The notes below the pieces were generated by a model. It saw only the letters and a program-made list of their open reading frames with translations, was not told the origin of the DNA and did no database searches. Shown one piece after another: positions 39,501 to 51,365 of a DNA stretch of 64,000 nucleotides (the stretch's first letter is position 1; each line of letters begins with the position of its first letter). Made by a program: the position numbers and the translations under genes. The DNA comes from Lingula anatina. Its lineage: Eukaryota; Brachiopoda; Lingulata; Lingulida; Lingulidae. The stretch lies in assembly GCF_001039355.2 (NCBI RefSeq), contig NW_019774047.1:378642-442641 (forward strand), given 5' to 3'.

Positions 39501-42500
39501 GCAGAGGGAGCATTGTTCCCAAGACTACATTCAAGAAAGGCACAATTCCAAATGCTACAAAATAAAGAGAAAGAGAGATATGCAGTATTTTAAAGATAAT
39601 TAAATGTTGAAACAGTAAAGATATCCAATATTATTTTTTTCATCACAAAGTCAGAGTTTAGTTTAAGTTCACCATGACTGCTAAGCACACAACCCCTACA
39701 AGTGAAGGTTTCCAGAACCATGGCCTAATGGGGCAGCGTGACTGAGCTATTTTTAAGTGTAGTGAGTGAGTACAGTTCACGTTAAACTTTGTAATCCACA
39801 CCAAGTGTCACTCTTTACATATTACATGACAAACTGTAAGAAAGTTTGCATGTATAAATAGTTCCTCTTTAGTATAAAATAACTAACTGAAAGATATACT
39901 GAACTCGCGTCATTATTCACATAAGAGGAAAAATTTAATCTAATACTGGACTTACAAAGTAATCAGACCACAGTAGCACTTACAGTTTGCTGTGGCCAGA
40001 TTAGCCATGGTCTGTACAACAAAGAAATGTGGCATCACTCCAGGCTGGAATTTCGCCACCAGGTTCTCCATAACCAGGGTGCAGTACTTCTTGCCTACTG
40101 CCACCAGGACACCACTGGCAGCCGTCTGCCACTCTGGCACCACTTCCTGGAAATAGTCAGGTTCTTTGCTAGTCACAATTCATAGGGTGCATTCCCAATT
40201 TGACTATCTACAAAGTCAGGTTCTCTTCTGGAGAATGTTACTATTATTAGAAACATTCAATATTTCTTCTAAAAATTATAAATTTCTGAATGCAATTTAC
40301 ATATTAAATTATTTTTCAAGTGTGTGCTTGTGTGAGTGTAAATGCTCATGTGTGTATAAATATAAACAGACATGTAAATATGTATCCACATTTCATAAAA
40401 TACAGACCAAAATTCCAGTGTACTCGAAAATCATTCTTATCCTAAAACGCATATATTTCAAGACACAATGCCCTCATTCTATCTTGAAAATATCACCTTT
40501 GATTCTGTGAGTTCTTCAGATGCCTGAGCTATCAAATCAGCTGCCAGAGATTCCTTCAGTTCATCCAGTGTCTCTTTCAGTATCTTCTCTATGGCATTTA
40601 GGATCACAACTCTGTGGCCATGGTTAAGCTGGGAGACAGAAGGGCAAACTGATATTAAAGATACATAGCAGAATGGGTCTTTAATCATAATCAACAAGTG
40701 GAGGTTGTGTAAAAATAGATATAAAAATAACAAGACACCAAACAGAAGAAAACATGGCAACAATATTTATTACAGATATATTAATTATTATTATTATTAT
40801 TATTACTATTGTTATTATAGAAGCAATACACAGTATTCACTACAACTCATTCTGAAAAGAAAACACTGTTCACTAAACAGCAGAAACATAGCAACAATAT
40901 TTACAACACACTCACACGGGTAGTAAAAAAAATTGTAAAAAAAAAATAAATAAATAAATGGCTTTATGAACATACCTTGGAATGCTTCTTGAGATAAGTA
41001 TAACAAGAACTAAGGACCAGGGCTGGCTGTTTTCTCCCCAACTCAAGGAGGGCTGATCCTATCATCTCTTGAGTGTCTTCATTTTTATCATAGGCCGAGT
41101 CTATCATTGCCATCACCATCTCTAGAATAAGTTTGGTGATCATTTGAGATGATTATGTTTTAATTTTCAAATTTTATTTCTAGACTAACAACTTGATTTT
41201 AACATGTTAAGGTTAAAACAGATTCACAAGAAAATGTACATACATACTGCCATATAACTGAAATATTTGTATCAACATTTCATGATTAATACAAACTGAA
41301 AAGGTATCTGTCCGTAGGGCTCGTGAGATTTATTCAATGATTTATTGATATCTAACAAACATATATATTTTAAAAGTGTTTATAAAGTAAGATCAATACA
41401 AAAAAAAAATGTTTACAGAAAATATTTGAATAATACTCCAAGTCCTTGAGGTACCCCTCCCAAAAAGAATCGAGCAGATTACTACTGATGTTTGAAATTT
41501 GGTACTTGTAAAGGCATGTTGTGGTGAAGAGCCATATGCTATTTCATTCACTTGCAAAACAAGTTCAAAATTAAAAAAAAAACAATGTACTTTAGTTTAA
41601 ACTATCGACCTACAATATATGTCCTAAATTCAACTGATATATTTCTATTACTGTATTTATTCAATTATTCAAGACTTACTTAATTTGTACTATGAGCCAG
41701 TTTTAAAAATGAATTAATGGTCCGAGTTTATGGTGGTGAAGACAATCATTCCCTGATACTATTGTCTTCAGGTGCACACTCGAGTACTGATTACATATAT
41801 TAACAAGTAACTTAAATCACATGACTCATGTCCTCTCCTCCCCCCCCTCCATTTTATCCCGATTACAGAGGCCATGTACATCTAACTTCATTATATAATA
41901 CTGTCACTCATTCACAAATCATAAATGATTATGTCCTGCACAAAATGTTACAAATTCTTTTAAAAATATTTATATCATCAGAAGTCACACAACTTGTGCA
42001 TTTTACAGTGTGTTGACAAATTCTTTAATTGTACACTGTCAAGGGTTTTTTTTTTCATGATGACATCTATTTTCTTATAAATTCATTTTTCTTTTATTTA
42101 TTCCTCACCAGCTTTTGCTTTTACTTGTGATTGAAACCAGCTTTATATTAGTTTTTATTACAGAACAAGTGAAAGATGAAAATAATCTAGTGGTTTCTGT
42201 ACTATTGTTTAATTATTATACTAGTACAGTGCCAATGTTGTATACATGGCAATAATTTGACATGAATAAATTGTAGCTAAGCCAAGTGGCTTCTGTACCG
42301 ACACTTACAGCAGTCATAATCTTGCTATTAAAAATAAATCTCTACAACTTTCTTTTGTCAGATTCACTCATTTGTATGGTTCCTGGCTGTAGTGTAAGAC
42401 CAGCCCCTGCTAGTTCTACTAGTTCATACTAGTATCTACTTCCTTAAATGATATTCAATTATTGTGATTTTATAAAATAAAAATTCTACTCCTCGTCACG

Positions 42501-42780
42501 AAAAAGCTGTGAAAAACAAACACTCCCCTCCTCAAACGGATTATCTTAAAGACATGCACAGTAAAGTTTGTTGTCTCCTGCATCACAAATACTTTTAGTG
42601 CGGTCAGGAGAGGGTACCGGTCATGAGATGCAGCTGCGGTATGGGCTCTGGCCGTTCTTTCAGCTCAAGTCTTTGGAATGGAGAGAAGGCTTTAAAAATA
42701 CATGTATTCATTCCAAGCTTACCGTCCACCTGCCCTCCAGTCGCCCGTACTCCACCCTCGCTGTGGCCAGGCATGATCAT
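20389..42780 (-). CDS. MROH1: maestro HEAT-like repeat family member 1
   Basis: Forty minus-strand exons join in frame to about 1665 codons (human about 1640): 42723-42780, 40976-41121, 40497-40628, 39984-40146, 39456-39554, 38958-39109, 38370-38606, 37392-37470, 36688-36801, 36126-36202, 35762-35884, 35290-35391, 34902-35046, 34627-34667, 34038-34179, 33511-33563, 33201-33308, 32830-32949, 32237-32359, 31786-31944, 31267-31389, 29451-29530, 28780-29014, 28292-28402, 27731-27869, 27292-27404, 26916-27068, 26424-26578, 25853-26018, 25404-25541, 25008-25087, 24541-24678, 24001-24115, 23481-23627, 22701-22889, 22349-22504, 21700-21834, 21053-21155, 20688-20753, 20389-20471. Diagnostic strings are AASGVLVAVGKKY, KFQPGVMPHFFVVQTMANL, VVSAMAHHGHLEEEGG and VLWPYLLEFLLPV. 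The protein is a helical HEAT-repeat solenoid with no signal peptide. The worm homologue HPO-27 and human MROH1 have been linked to lysosome fission. The first exon (ATG at 42780) is chosen because its phase-1 donor joins exon 2 in frame. No lesion is seen. Confidence 0.92.
23806..24000. repeat. two extra copies of an MROH1 exon 3' end
   Basis: The passage CAGCA-AGAAAGCTACAGCCC-TAT-CTCT, which is the 3' end of the exon at 24001-24115, recurs near 23815 and 23910. Each copy is followed by GTGTGTATG-type sequence and GAGAGA runs, giving a period of about 95 bp. The copies lie in the next intron and lack an acceptor. Confidence 0.85.
27414..27474. repeat. (AAT)n/(ATT)n inverted microsatellite
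   Basis: A run of AAT units is followed directly by a run of ATT units, so the strand can fold back on itself. It lies in an MROH1 intron, eight bases past the acceptor side of the exon at 27292-27404. Confidence 0.85.
30017..30209. mobile_element. 193-bp MITE, CAGGCCTGTAG terminal repeats
   Basis: Begins CAGGCCTGTAG and ends CTACAGGCCTG, perfect 11-base inverted repeats. TCATA flanks both sides (30012-30016 and 30210-30214) as a 5-bp target-site duplication. An inner poly-G run and poly-C run sit near the ends. Inserted in an MROH1 intron. Relatives lie at 17782 and 51366. Confidence 0.85.
30724..30762 (-). CDS. candidate MROH1 micro-exon
   Basis: A 39-base in-frame segment (DLFGNVWRLADLQ) lies between the exons at 31267-31389 and 29451-29530, after a TTTGCAG acceptor. 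It would add 13 residues without changing phase. The donor is GTCTCC, a weak site, so it may be an alternative exon or chance. Confidence 0.4.
31231..31262. repeat. (CT)n microsatellite beside an MROH1 donor
   Basis: Plus-strand CCCTCC then CTCTCT repeats end a few bases from the donor of the exon at 31267-31389. In the transcript this is a GAGAGA run directly after the 5' splice site. Confidence 0.85.
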
Positions 42781-43090
42781 CAACAATAATAATCCCTCTG
42801 TGTGTTTTCTTCCGGGAGTGTCAGCACAAATTTAGAGCATAGCAATGAAGTCGGAAGAAATCATGTGACGACCTCCATGTTGGCGATAAGTAGGTCAACT
42901 CCGCGGTGAATCAGTGGTCTCAATTTTGATTGGGCAAAAGTTTTAATGTTTCTATCGACGTACGGTAGAAATCTTAGAGATAAACCTCTTTCGCCTTGTT
43001 ATAACATCCGAGAGCCCGGGCGGACATCAGGCTGCTCTATTTGGATAAATACTGTAAAACCTGGAAGCTGATAGTAAACGTCCAAAATAA

Positions 43091-43121
<31 letters not shown>

Positions 43122-44282
43122 ACGAAAGTAATAATTTTCCACAAACCTGGCCACATATTAAATAATCTAAGGGACCATTCCCAAACCCTACCGTACTAGC
43201 TAACTGTGGATAGATCTATCTCCGGCCGAGGGGATTCTCGCTAAATTGCAATCAACTTAGATGTCTGTCACGCCTACTGAAGCTGCTAGGGGGGTAATTA
43301 ATTATCGTTTAGCAGCTTCAGTAGGCGTGCCAGACATCTTTAGAAGCCGCTTATAAGCAGAAAGCAATCGCACCTGTAATTACACATTTGAATATTTTTC
43401 CCTCTTCTAAGGGTCTCCCTTAAACTTAAATAGGCCTACGCCTGTTGTAAACCGCCTTTGATCCCGATGTACTCTTTAATATCATATGTAAAGCCAAAAT
43501 TATTCTAGCATCTGAAGTCTTCTTACTCGGAACTTTCCGAGCAGGCCCATCAATGAAAGCGGCACGACCGAACTTGAATTGATTCAGTAGCTTTTCCGGT
43601 ATAACAGCACGTCATACCACCTGTTAACCGTGTTCAGCAGAAAAACGATATCATCTAGGCGGAATTATTTGCCAATTCTTCTTTACTCAAATATTTCCAT
43701 CGCTGCAATTGCTTAAATGGAAATCGCACCAGTAATTACACATTTGAATGTTTTTTTGTTTTTTTTCATAGATAAACATTTTCGGCCTAGTTATTCAGCT
43801 GATAAGCAAACTAAGTTGTATATTTGCATCATGATTGCAAGTGTCTGGAAATTCTGTACTTAGTACAGACCTCCATGTATTTTCAGAAATAAATATCACA
43901 GCTTTCAAAGTAAAAGATTTTTTTAACAGCCAAAATCAAACCAATAATGAAACTCGCTTTACATCTAAATATTGAGCATTCATTTTCATGTGTATTCAAC
44001 TCAATAAATAATCTGGGGGAAAACGCGTCTGCAATTTAGTGAGAAACCCCTAGCTTCTGTTAGAACGTACCCATTCCAAGCATTTCTCAAGGAACTGAAC
44101 AGATAGAAATCTGCCCAGAATATTGCTACCTTGGTTTTGTGTTCACACTATCAGGAAACTTGAATAAAGCAATGGAAACCCTAAAAGTTAAAGCACAGAA
44201 AGAGTTAGTTTTTCAAAATCCACCACCAGCTGTTTTCCAGTCCAGTTAAAATCGCCAGTAAACTTTTCTCCCCATGCGTAAC
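42781..44282. other. MROH1 upstream region
   Basis: Presumed MROH1 5' UTR and promoter. Local GC content and CpG density rise around 42580-43060, as expected of an invertebrate promoter, but no TATA box or initiator can be fixed. It also holds a run of (AAAT)n at 43088-43124, a long hairpin at 43259-43339, and two copies of an AATCGCACC-GTAATTACACATTTGAAT passage (about 43362 and 43720) in direct orientation. No gene is recognised. Confidence 0.5.
43259..43339. repeat. 30-bp-arm inverted repeat (hairpin)
   Basis: The left arm 43259-43288 starts AGATGTCTGTCACGCC and the right arm 43310-43339 is its reverse complement with one mismatch. The 21-base loop contains TAATTAATTA. No clear target duplication is seen. 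It could be a small foldback transposon or a structured RNA. It lies about 480 bp upstream of the MROH1 start codon. Confidence 0.8.
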
Positions 44283-44283
44283 N
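44283..44283. other. single-base N, probable contig join
   Basis: The lone N is followed at once by GGGTAGTGTGGTCCGATATA, the start of a repeat also present at 5651 and 7747. Another contig appears to begin here, so linkage between MROH1 and the genes to the right is unproven. Confidence 0.65.
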
Positions 44284-44390
44284 GGGTAGTGTGGTCCGAT
44301 ATACCGGTTAATTCAGGATCCTTAGGTGCCGAGTCTGGTAGTTTGTTAGGCCTGATTATGGTAATTATTTTTCAAATTTTAAAAAGCATG
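44284..44390. repeat. dispersed repeat shared with 5651 and 7747
   Basis: The roughly 90-bp passage around GGTTAATTCAGGATCCTTAG and GTGCCGAGTCTGGTAG matches 5651-5750 and 7747-7835. It sits at two of the three lone-N joins, so it is probably a repeat on which contigs ended. Confidence 0.8.
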
Positions 44391-46512
44391 AAATAAATAA
44401 AAAATAATAAATAAATACACACAAATATATTCTAAAACCATCAACTAAATCCTTAGGATTTAATACCAAATTACTCTTTTTTTTTTCATAACAATAATTA
44501 TGACATTGAATTTGAACCAAAATTTTCATATCTAATATATGCATTTAGCATACTATAACATGTTTTTACATAAAAGAGCTCTCTCTCCCTCTTCTCTCTC
44601 TGTTACTGTAGGTGTGCATGAGTGAATGTGTGTGCGTACATGCTCTTGTGCCCCTGGGTGCATATTCAAATGGGCCCTTAGACACAGTGGATATACCGCA
44701 TGTTATACTGAGCAACTGATACCCATTCCAGATATATTAACGTACTGTGAACAGAACACATGCACACCAAATAGTGTACATCATACATGTGCTACTATTT
44801 CGTCAGTAAAATGTCAGTTGACAGTATGTTTAAAATGCCTATATATATCCCTGCTTCAGTATGTTATACTGATGGTCATTTGAATATGAAACAAACAATT
44901 GTAAGGCGTCTGGGTATCTGGTAAAGTTTTGACCGACATCTAAACACGTTGCTACATCAGACAAAAACACATGGTCAAAATCATTTCGCAAAGTTAGAAA
45001 CGAATCCTGACGCAATATATCTCAAAAGACACCCATTATGATCATAATGTCAACACCAACCAGCTGTTATTACCTGCAGACACAGTCTCGACTGTGTGTC
45101 GGGCCTTTTAACTTCCCCGCTTTGGAGGCGAACAAAGAGCCGTGTGCAACACCCGAGATATGTGAAGCAGTATGGCGGACTGTTGTGTGGGAGCATACCG
45201 CTTGTGTAAAGGCACTGATGTTATATTTATAGTTATCAACTAATACAATTTACCATGATTATAAAACCCTTATTGATTATTTATGAAATTTGTCCTCTTA
45301 AAAGCACTTTATCTATATTTGGTCATCCAGTGCTTTTATTCAAGATAATTATTTATTCCTTAATGATTGCTCCCTGGCTTCACGTACATCCTTTCACATT
45401 GCAGACCGGCATACCCGTATGTAAATATCCTTCACCTTTACGAATAACAGGTCTGCGCATGCGTTGCATAGCCTTCATGGGCACTTGACGTGATCACTGA
45501 ATTCGTCAATAAAGGCCCATTTGAAGAAAAAAATGTAAAATAAAGCTAAAGATATATTCGGGAGTTCTACCTTTTTTAAAACTCCACAATTTTCGTATTC
45601 AGCTAAGAGCGTTTAAGCCAGCCCGTTGAGTAACTGCAGGATTTTAATTTTATTAACAAAAATTTGACTACCGGTAAGCTTAAAGTAAATCACGGGCACG
45701 TTTATTTTACTGATACATTTTTTCCTCAGCTTCAAGTATATTTTTCACAACAAAGGTTTTGCAAATTACTTTTTGATGGAAAGTATAGTTTTGCCGCGTT
45801 TCGTGTAGAACATTAGGGTAATATTTTTAGATTGTTCCTTAGCTGTTTATCGTGGATATAGGGCTAACTGAATTGAGGATTTTATTAATGGCTAAGACAT
45901 CTAAAAACATCAACAATAAAATAACATGACCTGCAGCAAAAGACGTCACAGTTTTTTTTTTCTTTTTTAATTTTTTGCTTGCCATGTCTTGTTGTGAATA
46001 AAATATAATTTCTAATTATTAGATTAATTTTACGATTTTATGATTTAAAAATGGTCCTGTAACTGTACTGGTGTGTCCTGAACAAAGTAAACAACATAAG
46101 GGTCCCAGAAGTTTTTTTTTTCTTTAATTTACCACATTTTATTTTGTCATTATCTTTAGCAAACAAATACAAATAAAGTTCCGAGTAACTGTTAAAAGTG
46201 AAACTGTTAAAAGCAGAAGCTTGATAGGCTTGCTTGAAGAAAAAATAAACAATCATTTTAGGCCTACTGATATTTTTAAATTAAAATAACTGGTGCATAG
46301 TTCTTAACGGTCTTAAATCGAGTCATAAGTTCGTCTATATTTATAATGAATTGGACATTTTGTTGCACAGAGATGGCTGCTTGAAATTGAATCATGAAAC
46401 ATGAGAAGGGAAACATCGAAGCAGCTGGTGGTTTACTGCAGTCTCCTAGCCATTGTCAACAATATTGCGGACGCTTCTGTTTGTAGTCAGAGGACCCATC
46501 TCAAGCTGTTCT
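44391..46512. other. intergenic, no feature recognised
   Basis: AT-rich, with short open frames (44626-44883, 45038-45232, 45255-45488) that show no motif, no codon bias and no splice sites. A more GC-rich stretch around 45060-45190 could be a promoter or exon, but I cannot support either. Confidence 0.4.
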
Positions 46513-47266
46513 CCCAGATAGCAAGATGACGTTGGGCCAACGTCGGCACCGTTGGCACTTGGTCGGCATTGGCATGCCGTCATCGGGCCAACATTGGGCC
46601 AACGTTGGCACTGTTGACGTTGGCCTGCCGTCGTTGGGCCAACGTCGGGCCAACGTCATTTTTGGACGTTGATCCGATGTAGGGCCAACGTTGGGCCAAC
46701 GTAGGACCAACATCATTTTTGTCGTTGATCCAGTGTAGGGCCAACATCATTTTTTAATCCTTAAACTTATGTTGGACCGTTCTTTTTCAATTTTATGTCA
46801 AACCTTCATCAGGCCGATATTTTGTGATGTCATTTATTTTATTTTATTTTTATTTTTTATTTTTATTTTCTTTTTATTTATTTTTTTATTGACCAGTGAC
46901 CTAAATGCATTGAACTAACGTCATTTGATCAATTTTTATTTAATTTATATCTCTCTCTTTCTCTTTTTTCTTCAAAGTACCCTCATTAGTGCACTATTTG
47001 TTTAATTTGACTTGACATTTGAATGAACTGTTAACTTGTTAGAGCTACTCGTTCCGCTGTTTTAATTCCGCTTTTTATGATAAGCCGGTGAAGGACCCGG
47101 ATGTAGCGTTTCTTAGAGTTATGGATATGAAAAAAGCACAAGCGTATCAAACTGATACAATTCGTCAAGTGATTTGATTCGTGATGCGATTTAATTCGAA
47201 GACATCAAAACTGGCGACGAGAATTAATTCTAGTGCAAAACTGTGAGCCAACTTTCTTTGAGAAAA

Positions 47267-47529
47267 TGGAGGAAAATGTGAAATTTATTACGAAATTCGA
47301 ACCGTACAGAAGTCCGGAGCGGGAGACATTAGGGCCACGCTGGCTAGACAGTTTTAAACTCTTCGCTGACGGAAAAGGATTGATCGTTTCAGAACCAACG
47401 GACGGAATGAATAATGAACAAAAACAGAAAATTAAAAATACATGTCAGAGGAGATGCGCGCTTATGCTGTATTCAGCAGGGACAGGTGTACAAGTTATTT
47501 TCAGGACTCTCCCACTTTTACGCAGGTGA
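47267..47529 (+). pseudogene. gag-like fragment
   Basis: An open frame from ATG at 47267 has the pattern KFEPY, then PRWLDSFKLFADGKG, then RCALMLYSAGTGVQVIF, which resembles the N-terminal capsid region of Mag/Gypsy-type gag proteins of marine invertebrates. It stops at 47529 and later gag sequence is in other frames. It would form retroelement particles in an intact copy; here it is a remnant. Confidence 0.6.
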
Positions 47530-47780
47530 GAAACACGAATAACGTTTTAATGAAAGTGGAACACCAGAAACTGTGAGTATGGTGAAACCGAAGTCGTTTG
47601 ACAAACCAACTCAGTCTAAACACCACGAGTTCAGACATGAAAAACGAAGTAGAGAGAAAACATGGAACTGAGAAAACATGGAACGTTGGATCACTTTTCA
47701 AAAGTATGCAAAACTGAAACTATTATTCATGTAAAGGACAGTTATGAACATGATAATCCAGGGGTGCATATACATTTGGT

Positions 47781-47903
47781 GTGGCAACCAATGAAATAGA
47801 CATAGACATGGTGGAAATAGAGATAAGCGGCGTTAATCTCAGTGTAATTCCAGATTCAGGTGCATATTTAATATCATTGATGAAAATACATGGGGAATGC
47901 TGA
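47781..47903 (+). pseudogene. retropepsin-like fragment
   Basis: The plus-strand frame includes VIPDSGA near 47846-47863, the aspartic-protease active-site signature of retroelement polyproteins, preceded by a beta-strand-like VEIEISGV segment. It ends at a stop at 47901. Similar protease-like text resumes around 47998-48100 in a different context. Confidence 0.6.
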
Positions 47904-49451
47904 AATCCCAAAATAAATAAATAAAAATAATAATAATAAATAAATGTGGCTCAGGCTCTTCTGGAGGACCACAAAACAAACAGTATTATTCACACATGTC
48001 CGAGAAACCTTTAAAAGAGAAGGGAACATTTGAATGTGACATACAGGCTGGCAAAGGAAGAGACCACGTGGAATTTGTAGTAGTGAAAGGACATGAGGTT
48101 TGACATGAGTTGATTAGATTTGAGAATTTTCAGTGTGGTTAAAAGAATTATAGTTGGAGTTCATATGTTATTCTGCAATTGTTTGAAAAGACAATTTAAC
48201 AACTGAACTGTCAGTTAGCATATATTTGAAAGGACCATTTCTCTCCAAGAAAGGAAGGGATGTTGTGTTTTGACTTGACATTTAAATAAACTTTTGTTTA
48301 TTTGGTACAGTTACTTGTTCCATTGTTAATTCCTTTAATTATTATTAGCTTGTCAAGGAGCCAGATGTATCGTTTCTTAGTGTTATGGATATGAAAAAAG
48401 CACAAGCGTTGCAAACTGGTTCAATTCATTGAGTGATTTGATTTGTGATGTAATTTAATTCAAAAGCATCAACAATATACTGGGGTTTGTTTTTGTGCAC
48501 AAGTAATTCTCTTTTTATTGTACATCTGTATCTATTGTAGGGTATACACAATTCTTTTTTCAGAGTTTACATGCATGTAGCTAGCATGCAAGTTGAATTG
48601 AAACAGTTACTGCATGGTTATTTATAATTATATTACAACTCTCTATCATCTAAAAAACAATGTTTTTTCATTCATTATTCAAGATTTATTCATTACAGAA
48701 CTATAGTGATTTGTGATTATGATTATTAATGATATGTTTGAATTTGTTTAACATAATTGAACATATTTTAACTTTAACTAAAAAATGAAGCCATAAATAA
48801 AGTGATTCAGGCTTTTTAAAACTGAAAACATCCTGTAGAACTTAATGTATAGGATTAACATAAGGTTCATTCATAAATAACTTTTATGTAACTAATTAAA
48901 TATTCAGTTAATATAATTTTCAGACTTTATCTTAAGTAGGAATTTTCAGAAATGAAATTTGGCCATGAAATCACCACTATGATATAATAAAGAATATATT
49001 TTGTGTTGCAGACAGACAGAAAGTTTTGTTGTTTTTGCTTATAATTTCGTTTAGTCAATTAATCACTTACTTTGGAACAAACAAAAAAAAAAGGTAATTT
49101 TGGGCCAACGCAGGGCCAATTCAGTAAGCTGGATGGCATAATTACATTGGGCCAACATCGTACCAACGTCATAACCCTGATGCTGGGCCACCATCGGGCC
49201 AACCATTACCCACCATCGGGCCAACGTCGGCCCACCATCGGGCCAACGTCAGCTGGTCGGCAAAACGACGTTGGGCCGACGTCGGGCCAACACATGGCCG
49301 ATGAGCACGGACGTCGGCCCGACGCCGGCACCGTCGCTGGCCCGACGTCGGGCCAGTGTACTGGTCGGCCTTACGACGTTGGCCCGACGTCGTAAGGCCA
49401 ACCATGCCGACGTTGGCCCAGCGTCGGGCCAACGCCTTCTTGCTATCTGGG

Positions 49452-51365
49452 TCTTCCGCCAATGAACACCTCCTATCATGACAAAACGTTGAATATAATC
49501 AGACAAGTGTATCTCTATATGACATAGGCTACATGGGAAGTTTTGTGTGCACGTTTACGGAATATACTGTACATGTAGATCCCAATTTTTCTAATTTCAT
49601 ACAGAGTCCCAAGTCATGTGGACGTTTTCACTTATTATATGACGTATTCTCACCAAGGAATATATAAAGTCTGTTTTCCAACGATATTGGATGCAAGTGA
49701 GTTGGTGATAAATTAGGTAGGCCTACTTGTTTTAGGGCAATCAGCGTAACTGGTACACGTGCCTCAGCAGCAGGAGTCGAACTACGTACCCTAATTCACC
49801 GCACATTAATTGTGTTCACTTTTTTTCCAACGCAAGAAATGTGTCATAAAGTAACCATAAACATGTGAATATATAATGAAAAATCAATCAGTGACCCTGG
49901 TAGAGGGTATAGAGATGAACCGCTATTTGAAAAGGTCTACTGTGGGGCCAAATTCCAATGCCCGCAGAGAAGCAAGGCCTACATCTTTAACTGGGATGCC
50001 TATTTTTTCACCGATCATCGTTTTATACCATGTGTGGCAAAAGGGACCTCAGGAAAGACTATTTCAGAAAGAGTAAGCGGGACTTTCACTGCCGCTTACT
50101 ACACAAACCCTAATCCTGAAAATATCTTTAACCCTAGTCCTAAACCTAATCCATGAACCTAACTTCAACACTGGCCCTATATAGGGTTAACCCTAACCTT
50201 AAAAATAACTCCCCGCCCCTAACATTTCCTTAAATCTTTACCTCTATCCCTACTCCTTCTCCTACTCCAGTCGGTTTATGCGCTGATTGTGTTAGTTGCA
50301 CTAGTTGAGTAGAAAGCACAATTTTGCCTGCCTATTTATTGTGTTTGTGGCTACACTTTGGACAGAAAATACAACCCTACCCGTTGATCTTGATATGGCG
50401 GATACGATCACTGGATGCTGAGGATTGCGAATATTGTAGCTACAGACACCTAGCTAGTAAAGAGGGCGCTACCATACCTTGGAAGTTGGATTCAAGAGTC
50501 AGATTGTAGCGCCAAATCACCATTCACGTTGCCAAGGCCCATTGTTGGTGGACCAAAACGTCGTGTTTAACTGAAGTCATTTAGTCTCTAATTATAAGTA
50601 AAGAATGATTCTGTTTTATCATCCTATACAAATTTGAATTTAAATTGAATTTAAGGTCAGAAAATCTTTGGCAACTGTTGACAGTAACTATTTTCTTATA
50701 GGCTACATTTAATGATTTGGCAGGTGGCATAGCAAATACTGGCCAAATACATTATGAATCAACTGAATGATTGCACAGGAGCATTAGCAAATCACTTAGT
50801 ATTGCATTATCGATAAGTACAACATCAAATTAATGGTTACAACTTAAAACCAATGCAAAATTGTGTTAGCCATACTGTGTCAATCAATTACCTGGAATGT
50901 TAAATGAGAAAAATGTGGGCTGCAGTCGTTGAAGACCTACAGAAAAATGCAAGGAAAGTGCGTTTGTGCCGCTTGTTGTACTCATTTAGACGCTTTTAGA
51001 AGGAAAAGTGAGTCTTCTGATAGATCAGGGAAAAGGAAAAGCCCCCCCCCCCAAAAAAAAAAAAAAGGAAAAAAAAGAAAATGCATTTAAAATTGCAGCC
51101 CATCACCACCACGCAAAATATGGGCATGTGGACCTACATTAAATAAAGAAAATAAATCACGACATATACAATCTGTCTCTCCTCCGTTGGCAAATGTTAA
51201 TGATTTATATATGCTGATTACTGGAAACAATTAGGATTTCTGTACGCGTACCAATCTTAGATGTTGTTACAGCACCCGCAGAATAAAAAATGGTTTTGTG
51301 ACAAAATCTGGCCATTCAAGAATGCAAATAAAATAAAATAAAACAAAATAAAATAAAAAACGGTA
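49452..51365. other. intergenic, no gene recognised
   Basis: Short unrelated open frames only. Around 50098-50210 are degenerate CCCTAA/CCTAA-like words (AACCCTAATCC, AACCCTAGTCC, TTAACCCTAACC) that recall telomere repeats but form no regular array. Low-complexity C and A runs at 51040-51080. Confidence 0.5.

Larger units (their letters stand above)
46999..48474 (+). mobile_element. decayed, shortened LTR retroelement (Gypsy/Metaviridae-like)
   Basis: Two related flanks (about 46999-47208 and 48261-48474) share GACTTGACATTT and ATGGATATGAAAAAAGCACA among others and act as LTRs. TGGCGACGAG just after the left one fits a primer-binding site, and AAGGAAGGGA just before the right one fits a polypurine tract. 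Between them are gag-like and protease-like remnants only. Reverse transcriptase and integrase are missing, so it is an internally deleted copy. It lies wholly inside the 46513-49451 element. Confidence 0.7.
46513..49451. mobile_element. 2.9-kb DNA element with TTGGGCCAACG-type subterminal repeats
   Basis: Begins CCCAGATAGCAAG and ends CTTGCTATCTGGG, exact inverted repeats, flanked by TCT on both sides (46510-46512 and 49452-49454). Inside each end is a field of short palindromic units built on TTGGGCCAACGTCGG (about 46526-46750 and 49100-49437). The interior has no transposase. It is instead occupied by an LTR retroelement remnant and AT-rich filler. Superfamily not assigned. The W/R/P/N- or G/P/T/S-rich open frames at both ends are products of the repeats, not proteins. 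Confidence 0.75.

Noticed and set aside
46501-46716. Minus-strand frame rich in W, R, P and N, and similar frames at 49072-49506
   Set aside because: The residues repeat with the TTGGGCCAACG units and occur in all frames on both strands; no protein is indicated.
49735-49810. Possible tRNA, because of a TTCGACTCC-like passage on the minus strand
   Set aside because: No acceptor stem, D-arm or anticodon arm can be paired at the right distances.
50098-50240. Telomere-like CCCTAA words
   Set aside because: Units are irregular, with varying spacing and base changes; no true tandem array, so an interstitial telomere is not supported.
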